Shown: positions 10,036 through 20,030, counted from the first letter of the stretch. The stretch is DNA of 64,000 nt from Sepioteuthis lessoniana (GCA_963585895.1 OY757915.1:91144514-91208513), one strand, 5' to 3'. The notes: generated by a model not told the origin, from the sequence alone. Made by a program: numbers and translations.

Positions 10036-10445
10036 TTCTCGCACTGTTTATCTCTGTCAAAGATTTTTCTTCATTGCTTTGCTTACGAAAACTCTTTCTT
10101 TCTTTCTTTCTTTCTTTGCTCAGCGCTTTCTTTAATTTTCTTTTCCTCTTTATTCCTTCTTTTTTTATTTCTCATTTTTTTATTTCCATGCTTTTCTCTT
10201 CCTTCCTTCCTTCCTTTCTTCCTTCCTTCCTTCCTTCCTTTCTTCCTTCCTTCCTTCCTTTCTTCCTTCCTTCTTTCTATTTACTTTTCTTCCTTCTCTT
10301 TCCCCTACTCTTTTGTTTCCTTCTTTTTTTTATTTTCATTGATCGCTCCTATTTTTCTTTCTTCCTTCCTTCTTTATTTTTGTTTCTCTCTTTTTTCTTC
10401 TCTTTCTTCTCCTCTTTTTTCTTTCTTCTCTTTATTTCTCTATTT

Positions 10446-10482
<37 letters not shown>

Positions 10483-10640
10483 TTCACTTACGTAAATAAA
10501 TTCTAATTTCGTTTTTATTGTTTGGTGTTGAAATTAAATTTTTTTCTAATTTTTCCATTTAACGAGTAAATTCTTTTTTCTTTTTTTTTTTTTTAACTTT
10601 GGCAACGTTTTTTTTTTTTTTTTCTTTTCTTTTTCTTCTT
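9720..10640. repeat. polypyrimidine tract, (CTTT)n and (CCTT)n
   Basis: About 0.9 kb of almost pure C/T on the plus strand: (TTGT)n near 9912, (CTTT)n at 9981-10035, 10098-10117 and 10450-10482, and (CCTT)n at 10199-10272. The interspersed phrase ACTTACGTAAA and CTTACGAAAAC recurs (9860, 10081, 10487), hinting at a longer degenerate unit. The 195-198 residue frames rich in F, L and S are artefacts of composition. Such tracts can form triplex DNA. Confidence 0.9.
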
Positions 10641-11178
10641 TTCTTTGCACGCCACCGAAATCATAAAGTAATTTTCCCCAAATTTTCCAGCGTTATATCG
10701 TTCAATTAAACGTACAATATGAATCCTTACGCTATCATGACGCTGATTGGGACTTGCTTTTATTCGATGCAACAAACTCATTCAACAATTCCGTTCTTGG
10801 CAAATTGAAAAATAGTTTTTTTTAATCTATTTTTTCGTTGATTCTTTCTGTTTTATTTTCTTCTAATTTTGTGTCCCAAGATTCGATTGACTAAACGATT
10901 GCAAAAAAGGAAAAAAAAAGAAGAAAAAAAAGCCCCCCCCCTGCAAAAAAAGGAAATTAAAAAAATCGATAAAATCTTAACCTCAAATCATACACATTAA
11001 TATAGACACGAATCTCTCTAAATAAAATTATCCATTCAATCACGTGTTCAATATTTTGCTCCGAGCTGCACACTTACATATAGTTTCCTTCTTTTATATA
11101 TGTGTAATCATATGTTCGATAGAGTGAGTCGTTGGTTAAATTGTGTTTTACGGCATATCAATATTTATGGGTTATTTC
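10641..11178. other. no gene; AT-rich with weak tail remnant
   Basis: Poly(T)/poly(A) runs and a C8 run near 10933. At about 11146-11172 TACGGCATATCAATATTTAT resembles the TSE/SINE-1 tail. Nothing else is recognised. Confidence 0.35.
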
Positions 11179-11362
11179 ATGACTATCTATCTATCTATCT
11201 ATCTTATATAATAATATTTCTTATACATTTAATATTTTAGAGAGAGAGATAGATAGCATGTTAGCTAGCTAGCTAGATTAGATAAAGTCACCGACAAATT
11301 ATTTATCTATCTTATATAATGATATTTATAATATATTTAATATTTTAGAGAGAGATTGATAG

Positions 11363-11489
11363 TAATTTACGAAGCTCTTTGCTTCGATGTGGCACGAGGC
11401 CGAATGAATGGGGTACCCAATGAGACTCGAACTCACTCGTGTAGGTTTGCTAGTCTAGCTTGCTAACCGTTACACCACCAGAGGTGCCC
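11363..11489 (-). mobile_element. SINE-4, first of a dimer
   Basis: Minus strand: box A TGGTGTAACGG, box B GAGTTCGAGTCTCAT, then GGGTACCCCATTCATTCGG and the GAAGCAAAGAGCTTCG hairpin near the 3' end. Complete tRNA-like head plus a very short tail (about 127 bp). Confidence 0.88.
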
Positions 11490-11617
11490 TTAATTTAGGA
11501 AGCTCTTTGCTTCGATGTGGCATAAGGCCGAATGAATTGGGCACCCAATGAGAATCGAACTCACTCGTGTAGGTTTGCTAATCAAGCTTGCTAACCGTTA
11601 CACCACCAACGGTGCCC
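11490..11617 (-). mobile_element. SINE-4, second of a dimer
   Basis: Same structure as the adjoining copy (box A TGGTGTAACGG, box B GAGTTCGATTCTCAT, tail hairpin). The two are joined head-to-tail by CCTTAATTTAGG with no spacer. Only one pair of flanking repeats embraces both, so they may have inserted together as a dimer. Confidence 0.88.
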
Positions 11618-11699
11618 AGAGAGAGAGATAGATAACTTGTTAGCTAGCTAGCTAGCTAGATTAAATAAAGTCACCGACAAATTATCTATCTATCTAACC

Positions 11700-11700
11700 G

Positions 11701-11734
<34 letters not shown>

Positions 11735-11737
11735 ATG

Positions 11738-11792
<55 letters not shown>

Positions 11793-11850
11793 TATAAAAT
11801 GACTATATATATATAAATATATATATATGTGTGTGTGTGTGTGTGCTCGC
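11700..11850. repeat. (GATA)n, (TA)n and (TG)n microsatellites
   Basis: GATAGATA array at 11700-11735, (TA)n at 11741-11790 and 11805-11827, then (GT)n to about 11845. Confidence 0.9.
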
Positions 11851-11945
11851 GCGAGGGTGTGTGGGGTGTATTTGGTAAGCAGATTATTTGTAGCTGACTT
11901 TATTTGTAAATAAATTGTTAGAGATATTTCGTTTGCACAGTTAAA

Positions 11946-12402
11946 TGTTATATAACATATGACATGGATTTCGGTTCGTTCCTAGTGACCCCATGTGTTT
12001 TGACAAGCTGTCAGGTTGTGATTAGTATACAGGGGGATGTTGGCGTCTCAGGACAGTCAGATCCAACAGGTGTGTAACCGGAAGGAGACCACGTGATAAC
12101 CACGCGCTCAGGTTCAGACAGTGCAGAGAATCGGGAGTCGAGCGAGAGACACGCAGCCGATCAGAGGGTTTGGTCGTCTCAGACGATACGGCTTTCACGG
12201 GGCGGCAAGCGTTGGCACCCCCTGGCTCCCGGAAGAAGATATGGGACAAGAAGAAGTCCCCTCTCTGATTATATGTCTCTCCATCAATCTCTCAAACTGA
12301 AAACAAACTTTGGGCCCTTTTCGAGAATAAAATGAGAGATATATTTTTAAAGTGTTTCATTCGTTCTTTGAATTTCCTAAATCATGTATGAGAGTATACA
12401 AC
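11946..12402 (+). mobile_element. LTR-A solo LTR, 457 bp
   Basis: Starts TGTTATATAACATATG and ends GAGTATACAACA, flanked by TAAA at 11942-11945 and 12403-12406. AATAAA lies near 12328 (GAGAATAAAATGAGAG), the same poly(A) context as the other LTR-A copies. No internal region; a fossil. It sits inside TSE-type internal repeats. Confidence 0.8.
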
Positions 12403-12406
12403 ATAA

Positions 12407-12712
12407 ATAATTTCAAGAATTACAATTTAAGACTGATAATTCTATTTAATATTAGTATTTTCTTTACACACAGTTAAAAAGTTTTAATGTTGTCGTTAAA
12501 GTCTAATAATTCTATTTTATATTGATCATTTGTTCGCACACAGTTTAATGGTTTAAATTATTCCTAGCTAACCCTAATAATTCTATTCAATATAATAATT
12601 AGTTGGCTCTCAATTAAATGGTTTCAAGTATTGCTGTTTAACATGATTATTTGAATTTAGCAAGTATTCCTAAGTAATATAAATAATTTGTACTTAAATC
12701 TAATGTGTAGTT
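12407..12712 (-). mobile_element. TSE internal repeat array
   Basis: Four degenerate units of about 70 bp, each with CTAATAATTCTATT, ATTGATCATTTGTT, CACACAGTTNAATGGTTT. They continue the sequence that precedes the solo LTR at 11925-11945, so the LTR landed in this array. Head and tail of TSE are absent. Confidence 0.65.
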
Positions 12713-13103
12713 TTCCCCAAATGGTCCGGGAGATGGCGTTCAATCAAGGTCGAGTCATACCAAAGACTCAGAAAATGTTAATTTTTGCCGCCTAGCTTAG
12801 CACTGAGGAGTATAAGGTAAGAATCAAGGGTAAAGAGGAGCAATCCTGAAAATGAAGAAGTGCCCTCCCCCACACCTCAATGTCGTAGAGTATAAGGTAA
12901 GAATCAAGGGTAAAGAGAAGCAATCCTGAGAATAAAGAAGTGCCCTCCCCCACACCTCAATGTCGTAGAGTATAAGGTAAGAATCAAGGGTAAAGAGGAG
13001 CAATCCTGAGAATAAAGAAGTGCCCTCCCCCACACCTCAATGTCGTAGATATTGAAAAGGGAGCCTTCGAGTCACCATCGACTAAGGTCGCTAACTTTAC
13101 TTT
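12713..13103 (+). mobile_element. SINE-3 with internal 80-bp triplication
   Basis: The head (AATGGTCCGGGAGATGG, GTTCAATCAAGGTCG) and tail (GTCGCTAACTTTACTT) flank three consecutive 80-bp units starting with GAGTATAAGGTAAG at 12808, 12888 and 12968. Each contains AAAGAGGAGCAATCCTGA and CTCCCCCACACCTCAATG. The units are nearly identical, so the duplication is recent relative to the SINE. Confidence 0.9.
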
Positions 13104-13109
13104 ATATGG

Positions 13110-13400
13110 TTTTTGAATAATAATAATAATACTAATAATTATAATAAAAGCCAAAAGAGAGATAAATGTCTAGAGCTTGCAACAGAACTAAAAAAATTGG
13201 AACTTGACAGTGACGGTGATACCAATTGTAATCGGTGCACTTGGAACAATTGTCAAAAGATTGATGAAGAGGCTGAAAGACTTGGAAATAAAAGGACAAG
13301 AGGATATCAGCCAGAATACAAAGAAAAGTCTCTTTGACTTGAGGGAACTTGCTGTCACTCAAACAGCTGTGAAAAACCATTACCTAAATCTGGTGTGAAA
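13110..13400 (+). mobile_element. LINE-beta copy, C-terminal fragment
   Basis: Two frames together show KRDKCLELATELKKLE and MTVTVIPIVIGALGTIVK, then RLKDLEIKGQEDIS. This is the C-terminus of a LINE whose family order is RT, zinc knuckle, then a PD-(D/E)xK-like region ending in 'KYLDLARELKKLWN..VTVIPIVIGALGT'. A frame change separates the two halves. No RT is present in this copy. Confidence 0.7.
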
Positions 13401-13469
13401 AACAAACAAAAGTATAAAAATAATCCTTAGTAAGAGATTAAACAATTCTATTAACCCATCGTTAGACCT

Positions 13470-13612
13470 AAACAGAAACTACCACTCCAAGACAGAGCTG
13501 ACCTGGACATGGAGCCTCACCATCAAATAAAGTTAAGTGTCATTCCCAGGACACTTGTTCGTTGGAGTTTTACCCCTTTGTAGAGGTGCAGTCAGCATAC
13601 TCTACTGCCTCA
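13470..13612 (-). mobile_element. TSE, 5' part
   Basis: Minus orientation. AGCCTCACCATCA, AGTGTCATTCCCAGGACACT, CCCCTTTGTAGAGGTGCAGTC and CATACTCTACTGCC are the TSE 5' blocks. No tail. Confidence 0.7.
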
Positions 13613-13756
13613 TCAGTCATGGGAGTGTACAGTTGAGAAGGATAGATAGACATTAAAAGATGAATTAGAGAGAATGACAAAATTGAATGAGAGAATGATA
13701 TGAAAAGAGGGTGAAAGAAAAACCAACGGAAGATATATGCACACAGTTGCATATAT

Positions 13757-13759
13757 ATT

Positions 13760-13822
<63 letters not shown>

Positions 13823-13823
13823 A
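13757..13823. repeat. (TA)n microsatellite
   Basis: Alternating TA with one TG interruption, forming the left outer edge of the following foldback element. Confidence 0.9.
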
Positions 13824-13825
13824 TG

Positions 13826-14388
13826 GTTGCTGTAGATCCAAAGAAAGAAAAAGGATATATTCTAAAATAAGAAAGTCCACGAAGAGATTTGTATTTTTTG
13901 AATTTATTTATTTTGTTCTTATATACGTGTTATATATCTGCATTTTTCCAGATTTTTGCTTTCTTCAGAGAACATATGTGGCACAAAGCCTTTTTAATGT
14001 GTACTGGAAACAAGAGTGAGTTCAAGTCTCACTGAGTACCTCATTAAAAAGGCCTTGGAAATATTCATATATATATAACACATATGTAAGAATAAAATAA
14101 ATAGATTTAAAAAATACAAATCACTTCGTTTGGTTTTGTTTCTTTGTTTAATGACATATCAACCTACGTAGGTTATTCAATGCCAAAGCCATTCTCCTAG
14201 AGGAACAGTAGTGGTACTACTTAGCCCATAGCTGGGAGGATAAGGGGGTTCATACCTTTCTCGAGGGTATTTATCCGAAAGTGAACGTAATAGCGCGACT
14301 GGAGTACAAACTCGCTTACTACGATTCCGCAGTCCATCGCTTTAACCATTACACCACGAGGACACCCCCAAATCTCTTTGTGGACCTT

Positions 14389-14398
<10 letters not shown>
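13826..14398. mobile_element. foldback element with a SINE-1 in its right arm
   Basis: Left arm about 13850-13925 (AGTCCACGAAGAGATTTGTA, TTTATTTATTTTGTTCTTAT, GTGTTATATAT) is the reverse complement of 14076-14129 continued at 14375-14395. The centre holds a smaller inverted repeat, GCCTTTTTAATG ... CATTAAAAAGGC (about 13988-14055), around a box B-like GAGTTCAAGTCTCAC. The left outer portion (AGATGGTTGCTGTAGATCC) recurs at 60540-60635. Non-coding; the mobilising machinery is unknown. Confidence 0.75.
14130..14368 (-). mobile_element. SINE-1, full length with ~13-bp TSD
   Basis: Minus strand: head GTGTCCTCGTGGTGTAATGG (box A TGGTGTAATGG), box B region GCGAGTTTGTACTCCAGTC, body ACCCTCGAGAAAGG and tail ending in the GGCATTGAATAACC stem-loop. 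CAAATCACTTCGT (14117-14129) and CAAATCTCTTTGT (14369-14381) flank it with two mismatches. It interrupts one arm of the foldback element, so it inserted later. Confidence 0.9.
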
Positions 14399-14435
<37 letters not shown>

Positions 14436-14447
14436 TAGCGTTTTAAA

Positions 14448-14690
14448 GCTTATTTGAATTTCGAGTTTTTCATTTCTTAGACTAGTCGAATAACCAAGGC
14501 TAAAAACCCAGTTTATCCCACTATGTACAAATAATAAAGATTCCCAGTCCCTTCAACAAAGGCAAGATATGAAAAAAGTTCTATTTTCAAGCGGAATACA
14601 ACTGGTTTCGAATTCAGTGGTTTCCTTCTTGAACAGTTGTTTAACCAAGTCTAAAGAGCACAGTCTGTCGTATTATTTCTCATACCTGGC
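14448..14690 (-). mobile_element. SINE-2, two degenerate pieces
   Basis: 14448-14522 (TTAGACTAGTCGAATAACCA) and 14583-14690 (TTTCAAGCGGAATACAACTGG, AATTCAGTGGTTTCCTTCTT) both match the SINE-2 body on the minus strand. They overlap in consensus, so they are two old copies or a duplication. Confidence 0.6.
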
Positions 14691-14757
14691 CCGGAAGAAT
14701 AGTCGAACGCGAAATAACGTATGTTTCATGGCACAAGGATTGAAAAAAATAATCAAG

Positions 14758-15256
14758 TGTTGTATACTGACCTCCGACCCGGCCAAGCTGTCAAAATAAG
14801 AAATGCACCTGTGCAAATAACAGGTGCATCCGGTCGATGAATATCAGGATATAACCTTGACCATGGATGGGTTGAATAGAGTGCAAAATTGTGACGCTCA
14901 CAGGAAGAAGAGTGGGCGCAAAATTATTATATAACCCCGGCGACAGGAAGTTCAATCAGTTGGAGTTCAGTTTAGTTGGAGAGAAGATGCTGGAATGAGG
15001 AACATGTCCCAATGAGGCTGGGTCCTCAGGCCCCCGGTTGAGCAGCCCAGGAGAACGGGAAAGAAACACTGTTATGGCCATAAGAGAGGGGGTCAAAATG
15101 TTGCAGTTTTGTTCAGCCTCCAACTCACCTCTCACACAGTTAAACTTTTAGTAACCCTTTCGAACCCTTTCACATAAAGTGGGAGGTATATTTGTCGCTC
15201 GTCTTTATTGTGTCGTCGTTATGATTCAGCATGCATCGGCACATGAGTATACAACA
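14758..15256 (+). mobile_element. LTR-A solo LTR, 499 bp
   Basis: Begins TGTTGTATACTGACC and ends GAGTATACAACA, with perfect 9-bp inverted ends TGTTGTATA/TATACAACA and the 4-bp duplication CAAG at 14754-14757 and 15257-15260. A TATA-like TATTATATAAC lies at about 14925. Shares CCGACCCGGCCAA and the TATA context with the copy at 7844. No internal region; fossil. Confidence 0.88.
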
Positions 15257-15379
15257 CAAGATCCTTTAAAGGGTGGATGAACCTTTCTATATGTCAAGGG
15301 TCAACTAGCAACTCTTCACTAAGACAGGCGACCTGGAAGGATTAGGTAAATACATTTTACTCAACCCATGGACGATTTG

Positions 15380-15505
15380 GTTTAGTTGGTTTTTTATGAC
15401 ACTTCAATCATTGTAGGTTAGTGTTATATCTGGATATAGATTGGGGGAGGTCTTACCCCTTAGGCAGAGATGCAGTCAGTTTATTTTACAGCTACACTCA
15501 ACTAG
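15380..15505 (-). mobile_element. TSE, minimal deleted form
   Basis: Tail side (TTTTATGACACTTCAATCAT, GTAGGTTAG) is joined almost directly to the head side (TGTTATATCTGGATATAG, GGGGGAGGTCTTACCCC, GCAGAGATGCAGTCAG). The internal repeat region is missing, leaving about 120 bp. Confidence 0.65.
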
Positions 15506-15579
15506 TCTTCCCATTGGCAGGGTGAGGCATAAATTCAGTTTTCTTACAGTTAGAAAACACAGATTTATGTGCTTCCTAT

Positions 15580-17272
15580 GAACGAATGAAACGCAATTTT
15601 TTCCAAGCTGCGGTCGTGTCGATACTGCTGTATGGATGCACTGCGTGGAGGCTAACTAAACGTATGAAGGAAAAAGCTTGATGGCAATTACATAAGAATC
15701 CTGTAAGCAATATCAAACAAGTCCTGGAAGCAGCACCCCACAAAGCAGTAGCTGTACGGCCACCTACCACCCATCACGAAAACTATCCAAGTTAGACGAA
15801 CCAGATACGTGGGACACTGCAGGAGAAGTGGGGACGAACTCATAAGCGATATACTCCTGTGGAACTCTTGACATAGACGAGCAAAGGCAGGACGACCAGC
15901 TAGAAACTACATACAACAGCTGTTATGGCCATCGGCCACGGTGTGGTTATAATGCAGGAAAGCAAGGACTACTATGAGGACCGGAAGTGGGGCAGGCGAT
16001 CGGCGGGTCTTCGAGCCCTAGAAACAGTGAAGGACTAGCCGAGAAGGGGCAAAGGTCTTGACCCAGATAAGGAAAAGACATGCCATTGGTCGAGGCAGGG
16101 AGGGCGTTTTACCGCCAAAAAGAACGAAACCCAAAAAGTCAGTTCCAAGCTTCGTCAAGGAAGAGAAAGATCGCCTTTTCACGTGGTCCGGTGAAAGAGA
16201 AAATTCTTGTCACAGAATGGCCAAATAGAAGCCGTCGACTCCGTTGGGTAAGAAATTGAGGCTCAACGTAAAAGAAAAAAAAACTGGTTCCTTGCGACTT
16301 GTTTATAAGAAACTAACGAACATAAGAAAAAAAAAATAACAAGAGAAAGGAAAGGAAAAAGAAAAGGTTAGTCAAAAATTTTATTACGAATAATATACGT
16401 AACCTAAATAAAGGTCTGTATCAAGACTATTCCAAAGAAACATTTTTGGGGTTGTTCATTAGCAGCTAGTTTCGGCGGAAAACATATTTGTTTAAAATTT
16501 GTATATCCATATTAAAGACGAAGAGGAGAGACTTTTGTTCTTCGTTAAAAGAAGAAGAAAAAAAGAAACAAGCAAATGTGAGAAAGAACGAGTAAGTTCC
16601 CTCCCTTTAATTGTCAAGGGAACAAGATACGGATATAATTTTAAAACAAGTTGAGAAAGAAAAAAAAAAGAAGAAGGAGAGCTTTGTCTTATTGGAAGGA
16701 CATAGTCAAATACTATTGGAAGCGGCTTGCCCTTCACATTTCTGTATATTTTTTTGTTGTATTTGTTTTGCTTTTTGTTTTTCTGTTGTTACAACTGTGC
16801 TTTCTGTAAAATAAAATATGTAAGAAAGATACATGTATAAAGAAAAGAAGAAAAACAACTACGCGTCATTTTGTTTGTCCGGTTCGGAATTCCCCACGTG
16901 GTCATTTATATCACGTCACCCTCTTTACCCTTGACACATCCACATTCGTCCGTATCTCGAAAAATTAAACCTATACGCAAGCTTTATACTTAACTACTTA
17001 TATGGGCTTTCAAAGCTATCAATAAAATATAACTAGTTACGGAGAATTTAGAGCTTGGTTGGTACGGTACTGTGACGGAGATTCTCCCCGTCTTTCGAGG
17101 ATAATGTAACCTCGGAACAAAGATACAGTAACCGTCACACAGCGCTGTGCCAATACGGGAAAACTGACCGGGAGCGATGGACGATAGAGAAGGGTGGAGG
17201 GCGAGGGTCAGGGAGATCCGCGCTGGCAGCGCGACATGATGATGAGGATGAACATTTGTACGAATTGAAAAC
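15580..17272 (+). mobile_element. LINE-alpha copy 3, split by a solo-LTR candidate
   Basis: 15580-15920 reads NFFQAAVVSILLYGCTAWRL, then shifts and a stop, through the RRT region to an ACATACAACAGC block. The sequence resumes at 17140 with CAGCGCTGTGCCAATACGGG and ends with MDDREGW-like sequence, GGCAGCGCGACATGATGATG and the (ATG)n tail at 17272. The join falls in the middle of the codons for the consensus YIQQLCEDTG block. Degenerate, several shifts. Confidence 0.85.
15921..17139 (+). mobile_element. solo-LTR candidate, ~1.2 kb
   Basis: Inserted in LINE-alpha copy 3, from TGTTATGGCCATCGG to GTAACCGTCACA. The 4-mer CAGC flanks it at 15917-15920 and 17140-17143. TG...CA ends and the 4-bp duplication fit an LTR, and AATAAA-containing stretches are present. 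No coding domain is recognised inside, so a non-LTR insertion cannot be excluded. Treated as a fossil; family unknown. Confidence 0.6.
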
Positions 17273-17441
17273 CAAATAACGCTGAGCAACGTTACGCTAA
17301 GCGCGCCTCCTTTTTAAGAAACTGTAGAAAAAAGTAGAAAACCATTTTGGTTGTTTTTTCATTAAATAAATGCATGAATAAATAAAAACATTGAAAACTT
17401 TACGCAAAAAAGATAAAAGATCAGACTATTAAGTTGAGATT

Positions 17442-17733
17442 AGCGGTGCCTGTGGTGTAATGGTTATCGTCGTAGGAAATGGACGCGGCGACCCGAGTTC
17501 AAATCCTGGACAAGACTGATTGCATTTCACATAGCATTAATACCCTTAAGAAAGGTATGAATCGAATTATTCTCCCTCCAGTTATGGGTAAATAGTAGGA
17601 CAGACTAGGTTCTTCAGCCTTGGTGAGGTAACTAGTCTAGGAGAAGGAAAACTCTGAATTCAAACCTGTTAAACTCCGCTTAAAAATCGACCTTGTGTCA
17701 TATCCTGCCCGAGTGGAGGGGTAGGTAAAAATG
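17442..17733 (+). mobile_element. SINE-2, full length with 14-bp TSD
   Basis: Head GGTGCCTGTGGTGTAATGG (box A TGGTGTAATGG), box B GAGTTCAAATCCTGG, body with ATTCTCCCTCCAG, ACTAGTCTAGGAGAAGG and tail CCTGCCCGAGTGGAGGGG. ATTAAGTTGAGATT is repeated perfectly at 17428-17441 and 17734-17747. Fairly young by the intact duplication. Confidence 0.95.
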
Positions 17734-17747
17734 ATTAAGTTGAGATT

Positions 17748-18960
17748 TTAAAAAAATATTTGCTAAATTAATTACAAATAGATATTATCACCTTCGACAT
17801 GGCTCCATTTGGAAACCACACATTAAGCAACACGTCGTTTCCACTTCTGGAAACAGTGCTGGAAATCTTCAACTGACTCTCGCTTCTAATTGTTCGTTAC
17901 AACCTACGGCATGGTTTTGGAGTTTTCGAAAGAGGAAATAGTCTCATAAGATCATGTCGTTGTTGTAGTATTTTCGCCTTTTTATGTATGTAAAACTATT
18001 TTATGTATGTATTTTCGTTTTTCAGGTTGGTAACCCTGACCTGTTGGAATTCTATCGTAAGGCTCAGTAGCAATGAGTCAGTGCTCACATGATTAATGAA
18101 TTACGAGTTGAAGTGAGATTATATGGACATTGGGACGTTCTACTATTCGAAGGTGGCTAAGTCAATTCCCTGGAGAGTGATTAGATGCTGGCCCAGTGAA
18201 TGGGCATATTAGTGCATATATACACCGGCTTGCTTCAGTCATGTTTCAGGTATTACGGGTTCGGCATTGAGTTATTGCCCGTTCTACTTTTTGTCTGCCA
18301 GCCGGATACTAGCTGAGACCACTGCGTCGGTAAATGTCGTTATTCTTGTTTATTCTGCACGTTAGAGCAGTGACTTCTACATGACCGAAAATCAACGGGT
18401 CAATAGTAACTCATCACTAATCCCTCTCACCGTCAAACAAGGTTATTTTCTCGCGTATTTTTTAATTTCGAGCACAGGAAACAGTCTCGTAAGATCAGCT
18501 TAAGAAAGTCTGTGGTCGTTGTATTTTCGTGTTTTATCTTCATTTTTATTTAATTTCATTTAATCCTATTTTTTGTGAATAAAAAATGTAATGGAACTAG
18601 TTTTTATTTTTCAGGTTGGTAACCCTGACTGAAAATAAACGTGCCAATGTTAATTTATTACTGATCACTGTCACTGTCACACATCTATCAGATAAAATAA
18701 AAGTTGTCTTTCTGCTATATTGTCTTCAGTTTTTGAAGTGACTGGTTGACCCAAATAAAATTCATCTTCAACAGTTTCTCGGTCATCCAAAAATATCTTA
18801 AGCCGTCTAAAGAACATGAACCGGACATATGATCTACTCACCATAAACATGTGTTGACTTATAAAAATTTTCTATCGCATTGTTTGGTGGTTTGATGCAT
18901 AATTTCTTTTATTATTGTGATACACTTAGATAAAAAATACTTGAAATAATCGAAAATTGT
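17748..18960. repeat. duplicated block, otherwise unassigned
   Basis: Two direct repeats of about 150 bp: 17920-18060 and 18475-18635. They share GTCTCATAAGATCA-type, GTTGTNGTATTTTCG and CAGGTTGGTAACCCTGAC. A second short pair (GAAAATCAACGGGTCAATAG near 18388, GAAAATAAACGTGCCAATG near 18629) follows. No coding frame. The nature of the repeat is unknown. Confidence 0.5.
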
Positions 18961-19042
18961 TTAATTGAACTTAAATTTTGACGAATATGAACATCCTTTA
19001 TTTTTAATAATGATCATGAACCAATCCGTACATAATATGGGT

Positions 19043-19685
19043 TGTTGGTTGGTTGTTTGGGTTTTATGGCATATCAACCATTGTAGGTTATTTAACGCCA
19101 AATCCATTTTTATGCAAATAGTTCTATTTCAAACAATTCAGTTAAGCATGAGTACACAATTTAATAGTCAAAAACATGTCTATTTCTACCTATTCAGTTT
19201 ATTCTAACAATTCTAATTCAGCTAATTCAGTTTAGTATAAGAACAGATTTTGTTTACTCACAGTTAAATGTCAAAACAGTTCTATATTAAATAATTCAGT
19301 TTAGTGTAAGTACAGTTTCAATGTCAAAAACAGTTCCATTTCAGACAATTCAGTTTAGCATAAGCAATCAGTTTAAATGTAAGTACACAGTTGATTTTTC
19401 AAAAACATTTCTTTTTCAAGCTATTCAGTTTAGTCAAACAGTTCCAATTCAAACAATTCAGTTTAACATAAGTATGCAGTTAGTTCTTTTTAACCCATAG
19501 GTAGTGCCCTATCTGGTGCTACCATTCCGGGCCGAAGTGGACGTGGGAGCAATGGCAACGAAGGAGTGCTCTGCATTCCCTAAAGCTCCAGCATCACAGG
19601 AATCTCACCATCATATTGTTTAGTGTCATATCAAGGACTCTCATATGGGGGGGGGGTCTTACAGACCCAGCCGACTGGGTAAAAA
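19043..19685 (-). mobile_element. TSE, complete
   Basis: One of the best complete copies. Right end (5'): CCCAGCCGACTGGGT, then the GTCTTACAG, GACACTAAAC, GGAGCTTTAGGG, CACTTCGGCCCG and CACTACCTATGGG blocks. Next come several internal repeats of about 55 bp (AATTCAGTTTAGCATAAG, TTCTATTTCAAACAATTC). The 3' tail at the left is GGCATATCAACCATTGTAGG. No open frame of note; non-autonomous. Confidence 0.8.
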
Positions 19686-20030
19686 CTGCTAACGAATAAG
19701 TATCCTAAACTTTAATAAAAATGACTTCATTGATAACATTTTATGTGTTAGTTAATTTACACTAACTTTTTGATGAACCTCACATATTTTGTGTTTAAGT
19801 TCTAATACTCTTTAAAAAAAATGGCTGCGATTCTTGTCTATATTTTATCATAGGTGTGATTATCAGTAAAGATAAATCTGTCTATTTTGACAATTTAAAA
19901 AAATTCTGGCTAATATAATAGCTGTAGGATACAATTAAAAGCGTTCATTCTTAATGAAATTAGTTCAAATTAAAATCTCCTAATGTTGCCTAAAAATTAA
20001 AAAAAATAAATAAAAATCTTACTTTTATTA
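19686..20030. other. no gene recognised
   Basis: AT-rich DNA; nothing recognised. Confidence 0.4.

Larger units (their letters stand above)
11203..11690. repeat. ~100-bp tandem duplication carrying a SINE-4 dimer
   Basis: The block CTTATATAAT, TTTAATATTTTAGAGAGAGA, TAGCTAGCTAGC, AAAGTCACCGACAAATTATC occurs at 11203-11300 and again from 11304. The second copy is split at 11362-11617 by two SINE-4 copies and resumes at 11618. The split point is flanked by near-identical AGAGAGAGATNGATAG sequence. Confidence 0.75.

Noticed and set aside
9903-10506. Two long overlapping frames of about 195 residues made of F, L, S
   Set aside because: They translate a (CTTT)n/(CCTT)n tract; any frame of such DNA stays open. 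Not a gene.
12022-12335. Frames of 75-80 codons inside the solo LTR at 11946-12402
   Set aside because: They lie wholly in LTR sequence, are not shared with the other LTR-A copies and have no domain.
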